Shown: positions 1-11,292 of the stretch, piece by piece
Numbering within the stretch: position 1 is the first letter of the stretch
Layout of the letters: the number at the start of each line of letters is the position of its first letter
From: Amorphophallus konjac
Lineage: Eukaryota; Streptophyta; Magnoliopsida; Alismatales; Araceae
Reading direction: 5' to 3'
DNA: 64,000 nt
Assembly (NCBI GenBank): GCA_022559845.1
Contig: CM040125.1
Span: 289,650,200-289,714,199, forward strand
Position numbers and translations under genes: made by a program
The notes under the pieces: model-generated
Databases searched by the model: none
What the model saw: only the letters and a program-made list of their open reading frames with translations
What the model was told of the DNA's origin: nothing

Positions 1-2075
1 TTATGCATTAATCATATGAAATTGACCCTTTGATGCAAGATCAATGGAAATAAATCAATCTAATCAAGGTACTAAGCCTAGTCAGAAAATCATCAATCTT
101 ACTTGTCATTTTCATCTAGACAAAACTGATTTAAATATGTCTTATATTGAAATTAAAACCGTTTTACATTTCTGAAAACGAACTCAGAGTCAACCATATT
201 GTACTTTTTCTTTTATTTACTCGATTGAGCATTCTAGTATGACTACACCTTTTTACACAAGGAGACATGTTGACAAGACACCAAAATCCCTGGTTACTCA
301 ATGCAGTCAACTTTTATGCTTCAAGTTTTGATCAGAGATAACCACTGAATTTCATTGATACAAATGGTCAGTTTCTCAAAAAGATATGCCATTGCTCTGC
401 CTTTTTCTCATTTTTATTTAATGGCATATTCCCTGGTCTTATATCAGATTTTACTTAAAAGTAGTTTGAAGAACAATATAAGTACATGATTCTTTACCAG
501 ATTGTCTTATTACTTATAATTTTTAGATTTCTGGAGATCTACTGGACGATTCCAATTTTTCAAGTGTTTTAAGACCATTGAAGATACATTCAAGGACAAT
601 ATTCAACAATTAAGATAAGATTTAATCTTCATAGATAGAAAGCCACATTCTGTAAAGTCGAAGCAACTTCCTTTTAGATCTAGGTGATATTAGAAAATGT
701 ATCTCTTGGTTAGTAAAGGTGACAGATTTCAAGACTTACTCCCCCTAAGTGATAGAATCTAACGACAAACTCCCCCTGAAAGAATGCATATACATTTATG
801 AGGTGAGAAGGATTTGTCATAGATAGAACAGATGTGATGACATGGATGGAGAAATCAACAAAGTAAAGATATGTAAGAGTAGTAAGGTAGAAAGCCACAT
901 GGAGATAAGAGTAAGACTAGGGATAGATTTGCAGACAACCATAGCCACAACGTTACTAGCTTCTCATCAGACAACAGCCTTCATCAGATAGCACAACATC
1001 TCATAGCATGCAGCTTATTCCATATGTAGTAAGGTTAGTGTTTCTTTATATACATCGACCTATCAATGTGATGATGTCGATGTTCTTTTTCCCAAACATT
1101 GACCTACTAACTTAACCATGAAATACATTCCAGCTAGAATAATCTCAGCAACAACTCTGCACATCTCACAAGACTAACCTCAAAAATAAGCATCAAATTC
1201 TCTGCAAAAAGGTTGGTGTTCTTCTCATGTGCTTCAACTAACCAGCGAACTATAGTCAATGTTCCATTTATGTGCTACGACTAGCTAGCATGATAAGGTT
1301 GGTGCACCTAACATATGCATCGACCTATTAGCATAGCAAGGTCAGAGCATCTTTCTTATGCACCAACCTGTTCGCTTATTCAGATAGAACATACCGCCAA
1401 CATTTGAGCAACATTGACTCCACTGAAATGAGGTTCAACAATATAGCATTTCAACCAGCAACAACAACAATACAAATATTCTGACAATCAGAGACAGTCC
1501 AATATATCTGAAAAAATTGACTCAGCTCCCCCTCACTGTGTACAGTAGTTTCAACCAAACAACAATCCTTTTCTCATGGTACACAGTCATGTAACAATGA
1601 AGTGCAAATTAATCACTATATGCAAGTTTTGGACCCTTGGTACTTGGCGGAGGCAAGCCTCTACACATGATGTGGGTTTCCAGATAGAAATGATCTGCCC
1701 TTCTCTTAACGTACCTTTGATATACCAAAGAATCATGCAGACCTATGCTTCTACTATGAGCATGAATAATTAACATGAATGATTTTTGGCATATAAAATC
1801 TCATTTGAGACTCGCATGTGGCAGATAGTCAGAAATACAATACTCATGACAAGATAGCATCAATCAATGATATCAATTAATAAGATTCCAATTGATAGGA
1901 TTGCATCAAATGACATCAATGAGTTCAATCTGACCAGACATGTAGTAACTCAAAAAACATTATTCAAGCAACAAGATAAAAGAAACAAGAACGGGGTTTG
2001 ACTGACCTTCATGTGCCTTGATCTTTATTTAACCCCTTTATTTTATGCCATCAAGGCACTCCTACAAACAGAGAA
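1..2075 (-). mobile_element. Sirevirus-like element S1, 3' internal region without pol
   Basis: Non-coding stretch read on the minus strand, downstream of a gag stop codon. Polypurine-tract-like motifs (seen as CTCCCCCT on the plus strand) lie at about 739-746, 770-777 and 1525-1533. Multiple such tracts upstream of the 3' LTR are typical of the Sirevirus/Maximus-SIRE lineage of Copia. A 13-bp motif GGTACTTGGCGGA near 1637 recurs near 55479 in element S2, and the sequence just after the gag stop is also similar in both. No protease, integrase or RT is visible. The 3' LTR must lie left of the window. Confidence 0.65.
1020..1380. repeat. Diverged short repeats in S1 non-coding region
   Basis: Several degenerate copies of a unit containing AAGGTTGGTG and, after 10-20 bases, a segment like ATGCATCGACCTA occur here (near 1028, 1207, 1296 and 1340). 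They look like a decayed tandem array inside the S1 3' internal region. Copy boundaries cannot be set reliably by eye. Confidence 0.4.
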
Positions 2076-2827
2076 TCATTTTGCAAACCTAGGAGCCCAA
2101 GAGTTCTTGGGTCCTGTTAGATGAGTAACACCTCTAACAGGTTTACTCCAAGCATTCCAAACAGTTGAATTATCAAATTTCTTCGAATAACATTCAAACA
2201 TAGTATGTCCAGGTTTTCTACAGTGATTACATATTAAATGTTTAGGGACTGAAATAGATTTATTTCTAAGGAAGACATTTCTGTTTACTGGAACCTGAGC
2301 ATGATCATATTGAGACTTTTTCTTCTGAGCAAACCAGCAATTTTTAGCAAGATGTCAAAATTTCCCACAATTGAAACACTCAGCTTTATTAATCTAAAAC
2401 ATGTGATTTCTAGCATGAGTGTTCTTAGCGTGACTATTTTTGGCATGGAGTTTGCTAGCCATTTGATCATCTTGTTTCATTATTCTACAGTCATGCATCA
2501 GGTGACTAGTTTTACCACGATAATCACATGAGATTTTATTTTAATGAACCTGAGAATGAATAGAAGACTTATGAACATTAGGCAATGGTGTGGCATTATT
2601 CACATTCACCGCAGAAACATCTACAGTCCTTTTCTATTTTCCTGTCTTTTTCAGATTTGTATTTCGATTTTCAGTTCTTAGAGTAGTGAATTGGAAAACA
2701 TGTGGAGCAGAACTAGAAACAAAAGAAGTTTGAGTTTTATTTCCAATGTTCTTTTTATTTACAGGGTTATAGCCCAATTGACAAAGTTACTGATGCTAGA
2801 TTTTAACATAGAATTTTCATCAAACAC
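2076..2827 (-). pseudogene. S1 gag C-terminal fragment with CCHC zinc knuckles
   Basis: Read on the minus strand this is the C-terminal half of a Sirevirus-type Gag. The landmark GYNP lies near 2760-2775. Knuckle-like motifs follow: a degenerate first one, CFNCGK interrupted by a stop, and an intact CNHCRKPGHTMFEC. The end is GPKNSWAPRFAK followed by a stop at 2076-2078. In autonomous Sireviruses this GPK-x-WxPK segment precedes the protease; here translation stops. Several in-frame stops and one frameshift upstream of GYNP show it is dead. Upstream, the frame runs into the LINE at about 2828. Confidence 0.7.
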
Positions 2828-2919
2828 TTTATCTCTCTAGATTTTTAGTGAGAGAAGCTCTGGTTTTTTTCTTCCCCGCCACCCTTCTTTTCGTTCTCTC
2901 CGTCTCCTCCCCGCCGGCC

Positions 2920-4266
2920 ATGGCTGGTGCGGTGGGAGAGACCTCATCCTCTCCGACGAGCAATGACGCCGGATGCTCAGATGTGGCAATGGCGGCTCCA
3001 TGGAAAACTTACGCCCAAACCCTCATGGAGTCAAAGATCTGACCGCAAATTTCATTTCAGGTGAAGGCCCCAACATATACGAACCAAGGAGAGTCCGCCG
3101 TCTTCTTCTCCAAAGAAGAAATCCAGGCTTCTTTCGAACATCTTCAGAATGCAATCATAGCTAAGTGCTCCTATGGCCGACCTTCCATTCCGGAGTTTAA
3201 AACTTGGCTCTCACAGCGCCTTCAACTTAACTCTGATTTCATCATCAACCGGTTGAATGCCAGACATATCTTGATTCTACTGGGCTGCAAAGTGGATCTG
3301 CTCAAAGTTTTGATTCAAAAGAACTTATATATAAAATGATTTCTATTCCGGTTCTTCAGATGGTCGCATGATTTTCAATTTGACTCTGATCCGTCGGTAG
3401 TTCCTGTATGGATTGGTTTCCCTTCTATACCAGTCAATTTCTATAATGATGATATGCTCAGATCAATAGCAGGAAATGTTGGCTATGTCTTGCGGATCCA
3501 CGATGCAACTTTTGCCATGACGGAAACTTCGTAGGATTTGGTATGCATAGAACTTGATTTAGATATGCAGAGGAAGGATCGGTTATGGATTGGTTCGGAA
3601 GGTGGTGGTTTTTGGCAGAAAATTAGCTATCACAGAGTTCTGCACCTATGCTCTCATTGTCATAAGATTGGGCACATGGAAAATCAATGCAAGAAGAAAC
3701 AGAGTAAAAAACTGGTGCACAATCAACATTTGAGTAATGCTGCTCCTCTCGTAATTCAGAAGGGTATTCGCCAGGAATATAGGCCCCGGATGCCCAACAC
3801 TCCAGGGCCTAAGATTACAACTACTGACACAAATAGATTCTCACCATTAATCTAGTCAATTGATGACTTGGATTCTGAGGAAGCAATTATACAAGATAAA
3901 CTAATTTCTGGATATAACAAGCTTGTTGATAATTCTAAGTGCTGTCAGCTAACTATCCTTACATCAGGATCTTTGGAGCTAAAAGGGAATGATGGTCCCT
4001 CACCTTCTGTTTGTGGAAATGACACAAAAGAGGTTATCACTACGGATCTGATTCGAATAAAGAAGATTTCATCAATAACTGAGCTTCCTTCAATCCATCA
4101 CAGCAAATATATAATACAGAACAAGTCTTCCGTTCAACCTCCAGATTTAAAATGTTTAGACTCAAATGCCAGTACAATTGTTAACTCGGAAGCAATCTCA
4201 ACACTGTCAGCCTTGGAGAACTCCAGGATGTTATGTCAAGAAAATGGAAGCAAAATCCTCCCCTGA
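2920..4266 (+). pseudogene. LINE ORF1 (nucleic-acid-binding Gag-like protein)
   Basis: One reading frame from the ATG at 2920 to the stop ending at 4266, broken by in-frame stops ending at 3042, 3339, 3537 and 3855 with no frameshift. The middle contains PVWIGFPSIPVNFYN, as in the DUF4283 domain of plant LINE ORF1 proteins. It is followed by one CCHC zinc knuckle (CSHCHKIGHMENQC, about 3652-3693) and a basic KKKQSKK stretch. The family role is to bind element RNA and act as nucleic-acid chaperone. All four stops are TGA or TAG, compatible with C-to-T changes at CGA, CAG or TGG codons (inference). ORF2 starts about 100 bp downstream. Confidence 0.8.
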
Positions 4267-4373
4267 GATTTGAAAATCGAATAAGATGTCTGTCCTACCA
4301 GGAGTTCTTTTCAGTGATGCCCGTTTAACCAGGGCAAAAGCTAAGGTACTGGCTGCCCATTCACAGTCCACTA

Positions 4374-7300
4374 TTGATCATGTTTAACTCAGCTTTGATA
4401 TGGAATGTGAGAGGCATAGGAAATAAAGCCACTGTTAGAAGCCTGGCTCAACATATTAAAGATCAGGACATTTGCATTGCTTCTATATCAGAACCTAGAA
4501 TAAATTTAAACCGTGCTCAGTGTGCGGCTCGGCGCATCAAATTACATTCATTCATTGGCAATAATGGAGATTCCTCCAAAATCTGGTTATTTCACAAGTC
4601 CAATATCTGCCTTGATATCATAGAACTGCACCCACAATACTTGACCGTGGCTTACAAGGATAATAATATAGCTACATTGTATTTCACTGTGATTTATGCT
4701 TCCTGTAATGTGAGCTGTCGCAGGAATTATTTGAGTCTCTTATGGAATTTAGCCAAGGAGTGACTATCCCTTGGATTATAGGAGGAGATTTTAACTGCAT
4801 AGTCTCTCCTGAGGAAAAAATAGGTGGATCCTTCTCTTCTAGGGCTGCTATGACTGATTTTCAAGGATTTCTGTCTGCCACGAGCCTGGTTGATGCTGGC
4901 TATATTGGCTCTAAATTCACATGGACTAACAATCAAACTGGGCCCTCACACATTAGAGCTCTATTGGACAGGGTCTTATTACACTCCCATTGGTTACAAT
5001 TAAACCAAAATGTGGCAGTTAGCCATTTAATTAGAGGCCCTTCAGATCATGCCCCATTACTTTTACATATGTCTTCTACACACCCTGTCCCAGGGAGATT
5101 CCTATATCAGCATATGTGGCATACACATGAGGGCTTCCTGGAATTTGTTAAAATGCAATGGAGTAATTGTATCCACATTGATAGTCATCCTTTCCATGTT
5201 CTCCAAGTAAAGTTAAAAGATCTGAAGGCAGCTTTAAGAAATTGGAATAAAGAAATTTTTGGCAATATCAATCAGGCCAATGATATTGCTGTAATACAGG
5301 TTGAGTTTGCTCAATCCTCCTTTGATGCCAATCCTACAGTGGATAATCGCATTAATCTTCAAAAAGCTAATGCTCATATGCGACTTATTCTAGCCCGAGA
5401 AGAGATTTTTTGGTACCAAAAGTCTCGAGTACAATGGATTTCCTGTGGGGACCGAAATACACAGTTTTTTCATCAATATACCAAGGTCAAAAGGCAGAGA
5501 AATCATGTCTATAAATTGAAAATCAATGACCACTAGGTAGATGAACAAGACTTGTTACTAAATGGTGCTGTTGACTACTTCAAAGCCTTATTAACCACTG
5601 AAGATCACAGTATTGATGAAAACCTCCTCTCAGTCATTCCTCGGCTGATAAATGAAGACCAGAACAAAATGATATGTGCTATTCCCTTGGCAAAGGAAAT
5701 TAAGTCCTCAATTTTTTTCTTATCTGGCAATAGTTCCCTCTGGCCGGATGGGTTTACTGGGGGTTTTTTCACTCATTGCTGGGACATTATAGAAGAGGAT
5801 GTCATAAGAGCTGTTTAGAGGTTTTTTCAAGGATGGGGCTTACCTTAAGGGGTCACTTCTACTATTCTCTGCCTGATTCTGAAGGTAAACAATCCATCAT
5901 CCTTTGCTGAGTTAAGACCAATTAGCTTATGCAATTTTACATATAAAATAGTTTCCAAAGTCATCTGTGACCGGCTGAGACATATTTTGCCCCTCATTAT
6001 ATCAAATGAACAAAGTGGTTTCATCAGTGGAAGACAAATTACTTATAATTTTCTGCTGGCCAAGGAAATGTTTATGGAGATAGATAGACCAGTCAGAGGA
6101 CATAATATGCTTCTCAAACTTGATATGGCTAAAGCCTATGACCGGATAGAGTGGGATTTTTTCTTCATGGTGTTGAAAAGATTTGGATTCTCCAATAGGT
6201 TTGTTTCATTAATTGCCCAAATACTTGTAAATTGTTGGTTTTCTATTTCCCTCAATGGTCACATTCGTGGCTACTTCAAGTCTTCAAGAGGGGTTCGACA
6301 GGGGGATCCCTTAGCCCCTGCCTTATTCATTCTTGCTGAAGAAGTCTTGAGCAGGGGCCTCAGCTACTTGTTTTCCAATGGACAGTGCAAGTTTTACCAT
6401 CTCCCTCGAGGTGTCCAACACATTTCACACATCTTTACGCGGATGATTCCATCATTTTTATGAATGGTGGAGTATCCTCGCTCAATCACTTACTGAAGTT
6501 CTTGTAGAGGTATGGATTATCTTCTGGTCAGAAAATCAATGGCCAAAAAAGCTGCTTTATGGTAGCTAAACAGATGCCTCAAAGTTCCATTGACCGAATA
6601 TGTCAATTAACAGGCTATCAGCACAAGACTGGTAGTATTAAGTATTTGGGCATCCCTCTTTTTAAAGGAAGAGTTAAAAGTCCTCACTTTAAATATTTGC
6701 TGGACAAAGTCAATGCCAAGCTTGCTGGCTGGCAAAGTAAATTACTGTCCCAGGCAGGGAGACTTGTTCTCATCCGTTCGGTTTTAGCTTCCATTCCCAT
6801 GTATAGTGCCAGTGCAGCTTCCATCCCTTACACTATACTCAAACAAATTGGGAATATTTGCTCTAATTTTTTTTGGCAGGGCTTTGAAATAGCCCACAGG
6901 AAGCATTGGGTATCTTGGGATAAATTGTGCTGTCCTTTCTCCGAAGGTGGACTAGGCATTCGAAGCCAATCAGATACTCAATTGTGTTTCTATGTCAAAC
7001 AACTATGGCTTTCAGCACACAATAATTCTCTTTGGACCAAGTTTGTGAGAAGTAAGTATTATCATGGTATCCACATATCAGATTGCAAAACTCCATTTCC
7101 TGCTGGCATAAAAGCAAAGGACTTTGAGAAAGCTCGGTCTATCTTCTTGGCCAGCTCTCGTATGATTATTTTCGATGGTGCTTCAACTAATTTTTTGAAA
7201 GACAATTGGTATAAAAACAAGTCTCTGGTTGATACTCTTAATATACAGAATTCTCCTCTGACTGAAGACTGTACTGTTCAAGATGCCATGGCAAATTTTC

Positions 7301-8532
7301 AACATCCAGTCTGGCAACACTTGGAAGACCAGCCATTGAGGGGTCAAATACATAGCTTTTCCATTCAGTATGGGGAGGATATACCAGTTTGGTCTCTCAC
7401 TAATTTAGGTAAATTTAGTATCAAATCTACTTATAGCTTTATCAAAGAGCAGACATCAAGTTCTGGTGTAATGATCAGTAAAATTTGGATTCCAAGATTT
7501 CCCCCACGGGCTTCCTTGTTCTGTTGGAAACTATTGAAACATGCTGTCCCTGTGGACATGCAAATTCAAATGTGCGGAATTAACATTGCTTTTAGTTGTG
7601 TCTGCTGCCTTAATTCTCATGATATAGAGGATGAAAACCATTTATTCGTTAACAGTGATGTGGCTAAATTCCTATGTAGTAAATTTGCTCCATTGCTTAT
7701 TAACACTTGCTTGGAAGCTTCCACTATCAGTAGTAGGCTGAGAACAGTTATAAATGAGGCAGTTCTGAACAAACCCAAAGGTTTCATATCATTGTTGGTC
7801 ACAGTCATGATAGTTTGGGAGATATGGAAATTTAGATGCCATGTAAGATATGAAGGCAATCAAACAAGCTTTAAAAAGATCCCGGAGCAGATCCGAGCAG
7901 AAATAAATCTAATTGTGAACCATATTAGATTTAAACAAGGAACCGGTAATGAATATCAGACAATTCTGCAAGGTTTTGGCATTACAATCACCAGCTATCC
8001 CCTATCATACATTATTGTTCTTTGGAAAGCCCCTGTCATTAATTTTTCCTTAAATGTGGATGGTGCAAGTAAAGGCAACCCCGGTCTCTCTAGGGGTGGT
8101 GGCTGTTTCAGAAATCATTATGGGTAATTAAAGTTGGGTTTCTCATATTATTATGGTGTTGGATCAAATATGGTGGCAGAGGGTCGGGCCCTTTTAGATG
8201 GTCTTCGGCTAGCACAACATCACAATATCTTGATATCAGTCATTTTTACAGATTCTTTGGTTTTGATTGAGATGCTGAAAAATAAAAGAGATTCCCCATG
8301 GTCTTTACTTCCTTGGTGGGACTCTCTGCAACAAATTCTCTCTTCCTTCCATTGCCCCATTATTCACTCATACAGAGAGGGAAACTAGCTTGCAAATGCA
8401 CTTGCAAATCATGTCGTGCTTGTGAGATGTAACTTGGAATAATCTTCGATTAGGGAGCTGCCAATAATAGCTAAAGGATATGCTATTCCAGATGCCAATG
8501 GCATACCAAACTTTCACAGGAGGCTTGTATAG
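4374..8532 (+). pseudogene. LINE ORF2 (endonuclease, reverse transcriptase, RNase H)
   Basis: Starts with the WNVRGIGN motif of plant LINE endonucleases. GGDFNC (about 4781-4798) and SDHAPL (about 5044) are APE catalytic motifs. The RT has SGFISGRQI, RQGDPLAP (about 6296-6320) and YADD (6436-6447). Next comes a zf-RVT-like segment with Cys/His pairs near 7590-7650, and a C-terminal RNase H beginning NVDGASKGNPG near 8055. Three frames are used: 4374-4763, then 4742-about 6430, then about 6430-8532, so there are two frameshifts. Stops end at 5536, 5818, 8127 and 8388, with another near 6507. The protein nicks target DNA and primes reverse transcription in functional relatives; this copy cannot. 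Confidence 0.88.
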
Positions 8533-8620
8533 TTCTTTCTTCTTTTTATTTCTCTCATTGTACTTCAGAGGCATCGCCTCCTATGAAAATGTATTCTTTT
8601 GGTAAATCAATAAAATAAAG

Positions 8621-8700
8621 CATCAAGTGGTGATTTGGTGGAGTGAGAACATTCCCTTCCTCTGGAATGGGGGTGCACTCTCCCTTCTTCCCACTTGATG
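8621..8700. repeat. 80-bp segment bounded by a perfect 10-bp inverted repeat
   Basis: CATCAAGTGG at 8621-8630 and its exact reverse complement CCACTTGATG at 8691-8700 enclose 60 bp directly after the LINE tail. The segment resembles neither the gag remnant nor the LINE. It may be a tiny insertion, a repair filler or a twin-priming scar; the sequence does not decide between these. Confidence 0.5.
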
Positions 8701-9501
8701 ACTTGGCTTTAAAAAAAAAGAGTTATAGCCCAACCCTTCCTTCTGAAAAATTATTTTAACTCCAAGGATCTTATCAAGATTGTCCTTCCCTTTAACAAAT
8801 TTGGACATTGAATCTCTTAGATCCTGAATTTCATATTGCAAAGAGGAGACATTAGTTTCATAGTTAACAATCTCTGTTTCACATGAAATTATTTGTTGAT
8901 GTAAAGCATCATTCAAGCTCTTGAGAGTGTCAACTTCCTGTCTCAATTTTATTTCACAGTTAACTTCATTTTCTTTCAAAATAGATTTTACTTTTTCAAT
9001 AGCTAACCATTTTTCTGACATGATGGTATTTAAGACCATGCTCTTTTTATTCTGTTCTTTCAGATTGTCATTTTCTTCCATCAAGGTTTCTTCAAATTGT
9101 TCAACTTCTTTTTTCTTTTCAAGCAAACATTCATTTTCTTCTTTTAAAGACACAATCAGATTTCTCTGCATTTCAACATCAGAATTAAGATCATCAATTA
9201 ATTCCTTCAGAAAGACACATTCATTACATATAGATTCATTTGAACATGAGTTTTCAACTTCAAGGAGTTTAATTCTAAGATTATCATTCTCAGATTTCAA
9301 AGTATTCAATTCAGATTTCTCATTATTAAACTCCTGTAATTTCATTTTAAGTTTGTCGATTTCAACTTTCAGTTCTTCAACTTCAACATGATCAGATTCA
9401 ACATAGTTGATAGATTTCAGTTTCTTTTTCAATTATTTATTTTCTTTTCTTATTTTCTCATACATCTTAAACAAATCAGTGTAAGCTTCCTCCCATTGAT
9501 C
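8701..9501 (-). pseudogene. S1 gag coiled-coil fragment
   Basis: Minus-strand frame rich in Glu, Lys, Leu and Asn with heptad-like spacing for over 200 residues, as in the central coiled coil of Sirevirus Gag. The cysteine pair CNECVFL lies near its start and the landmark KFVKGKDNLDKILG followed by GLGYN near its end. One stop lies at about 9432; upstream the frame reads DQWEEAYTDLFKMYEKI up to 9501, where it abuts an LTR start. The N-terminal UBN2-like domain and the primer-binding site are absent. Its GLGYN end overlaps the homologous part of the fragment left of the LINE, so the two are not simple continuations. Confidence 0.72.
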
Positions 9502-11107
9502 TGTTAGGTCCAACAGGTGCAACCGGATCTAGAAGGGGGGTTGAATAGATCCATTGACAAATCATGCCCAATTTAAAATATAGCTAATTAAAACACATAT
9601 CACTGTAGTAGTGCAAATAAAGCACATTAGATTAAGCATAAGTGATTCATGAGCTAGACTGTGAAGATCAACACACCCACAAAGGTTTGTGGTTCAGCAA
9701 GGAGGTGCGTTGACGTGGCAGACTTGTGGTGGCAACATACCCACACAAACATATCGGGACTCAAGAGAATGGCGACTCAGCAGGCATCTCGTGTGTGTGT
9801 GAATAGAGTGATAAGGTGTGCGGTAGAAAGCAACTAAATTAGCATATGAGAGTGCCAACACACGAACCTGTGAATGGGGGTAAGGGATAATGAGCAACCG
9901 CACACAACAGCCCACTACACATGGATTTTTAAGGTGGTTCGGTTGCAAACCCGCAACCTACGTCCACCCCTCACCAAATCCAGTGAGGCTTTACCACATG
10001 CTGTAAACGCAGCTCCACTTCCTACTCATAAATCGGTAGGGACAATTTTCCACACACGCTGTAAATGAAGCTCCACTTCCTACACATAAACCGGTAGGGA
10101 TAGTTTTCCACACACGCTGCAAATGCAACACCACACAGGACGACGCCCCACACACACATACACCCACACAAACAAGGAGGAGAAAACAAAAGGAATTTAG
10201 CTCCAAAGGAGCAAGGTAGCTCTAGACTTGAACCACGACCAAGGGTACACACAGATCTTTAATTTCTTTGGCTGCACATTCTGATTTCTCACATGAGCTG
10301 GGCTCTCTCAGCTTACACTTTTTCTTCTACTCTTTCTTACAACACTGGACCGAGTTGGCCTTAGTGCTGGGCTGTTTTCACTCCCTTCTCACATATGTTC
10401 TTCTTGGATGCTCAAGGTGTGGCTCTCACTTGTGGCAGCAGCGGCCTTCTTGCATGTAGTCCTTCCTTTTTATAGACGCAATCACCCCTCTCAGAAGAGG
10501 TTCCATGCTGAATGTGATTGCCTCTTCATAAATAATCATTTGTCTTCAAGGACCTTTTGTCTTGTCAGCTACTGGTTGGCCAGGGAGGTAGCAGAGAAAT
10601 TTTCTTCCATTTTGTTACTTTGGTTGACCTGAGAAGGTGTGAGAGGAGCCTCCCAAGAAGGACCTGCAGCGTCTCCTTTTTCTGCAGGTAGGACAATCAG
10701 GACGTCCTTTTGTCTTGAGGGATGTGACTGACAGAGCATGTGATTGGGTGGAGGTAAAAAGTTGGGTACTAGATAGGTGACTGTTCTCGAATATGGTAAC
10801 CTCCCTTTCCATTGACCAAACGGACTAATTTAGCAAGCCAATGATGACAAGGATGGTTGACTGACCAAGGACACCTTCCAGACCTTAAAAGATGAGTTTT
10901 TGGGCACTTGCGGTTCCTATTTTTGCTCTCTGGATCCTTTTCTGAAAACACTGCAAGTTTGCTACAAATGGCCTTGGGAGCCGCTCACTGAGGCATTTCA
11001 TCAAACAGGTTCTGCTTCTTCATTAAGGTCGATACATAAGAGGACTTGAGCAAGTGAGGTCAGTGTAGTTGAATTGGGCTCACTGAGGCATTTCATCAAG
11101 CAGTATG

Positions 11108-11292
11108 TATATGCATAGACTTTGGTCTCTACATGTGCACAGACCCTGGACATGCTTGGACTTCAATGTGCATGGACTTATACATGTGCGTAGACCTGAA
11201 TTCCAAATGTGCATAGACCTGGTTATGCAAATGTGAATGTGCACAAACTTGGTTAGTCAAATGTGCACAGACTTGATATGTGCACAGACCTG
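11108..11292 (+). repeat. Short tandem repeats (GTGCATAGACCTGG type) in S1 LTR
   Basis: At least eight imperfect copies of a 15-30 bp unit with core ATGTGCAYAGACYTGG occur here. Similar copies continue after the Tat insertion at 49820-49960. The Tat target site ACCTG is part of this unit, so the insertion lies inside the array. Confidence 0.7.
11288..11292. other. Target-site duplication ACCTG (left copy) of Tat element
   Basis: ACCTG precedes the left LTR at 11288-11292 and follows the right LTR at 49820-49824. This confirms one insertion event for the whole 38.5-kb composite. Confidence 0.95.

Larger units (their letters stand above)
2840..8618 (+). mobile_element. L1-type plant LINE retrotransposon (decayed)
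   Basis: Non-LTR retrotransposon in plus orientation with the canonical order: ORF1 with a CCHC knuckle, then ORF2 with apurinic endonuclease, reverse transcriptase, zf-RVT-like region and C-terminal RNase H. The 5' boundary is approximate, set where a pyrimidine-rich leader follows the gag remnant. The 3' end is a short A-rich tail (AATAAAATAAAG) near 8610-8620. I found no convincing target-site duplication. It lies between two gag remnants of opposite orientation to itself. Confidence 0.85.
9502..11292 (-). mobile_element. Sirevirus-type LTR of S1 (first part)
   Basis: Begins TGTTAGGTCC at 9502 and, like the S2 LTR, has AAGGGGGGTTGAAT within the first 60 bp. A CpG-rich block with TTTTAAGGTGGTTCGG (about 9927-9942) and CCTACGTCCACCCCTCACC is nearly shared with the S2 LTRs near 51277 and 58421. 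The LTR is cut at 11292 by the Tat element and resumes at 49820. Open frames inside it are short and unconvincing. A direct repeat of CTCACTGAGGCATTTCATCAA occurs at about 10984 and 11078. Confidence 0.65.

Noticed and set aside
2828..8640. A target-site duplication for the LINE
   Set aside because: Flanks compared by eye share only short A/T or CATCAA matches, too short to call.
8921..9391. 156-codon plus-strand Ser/Phe-rich frame
   Set aside because: Antisense shadow of the gag coiled coil (Glu/Lys codons read in reverse give Phe/Ser).
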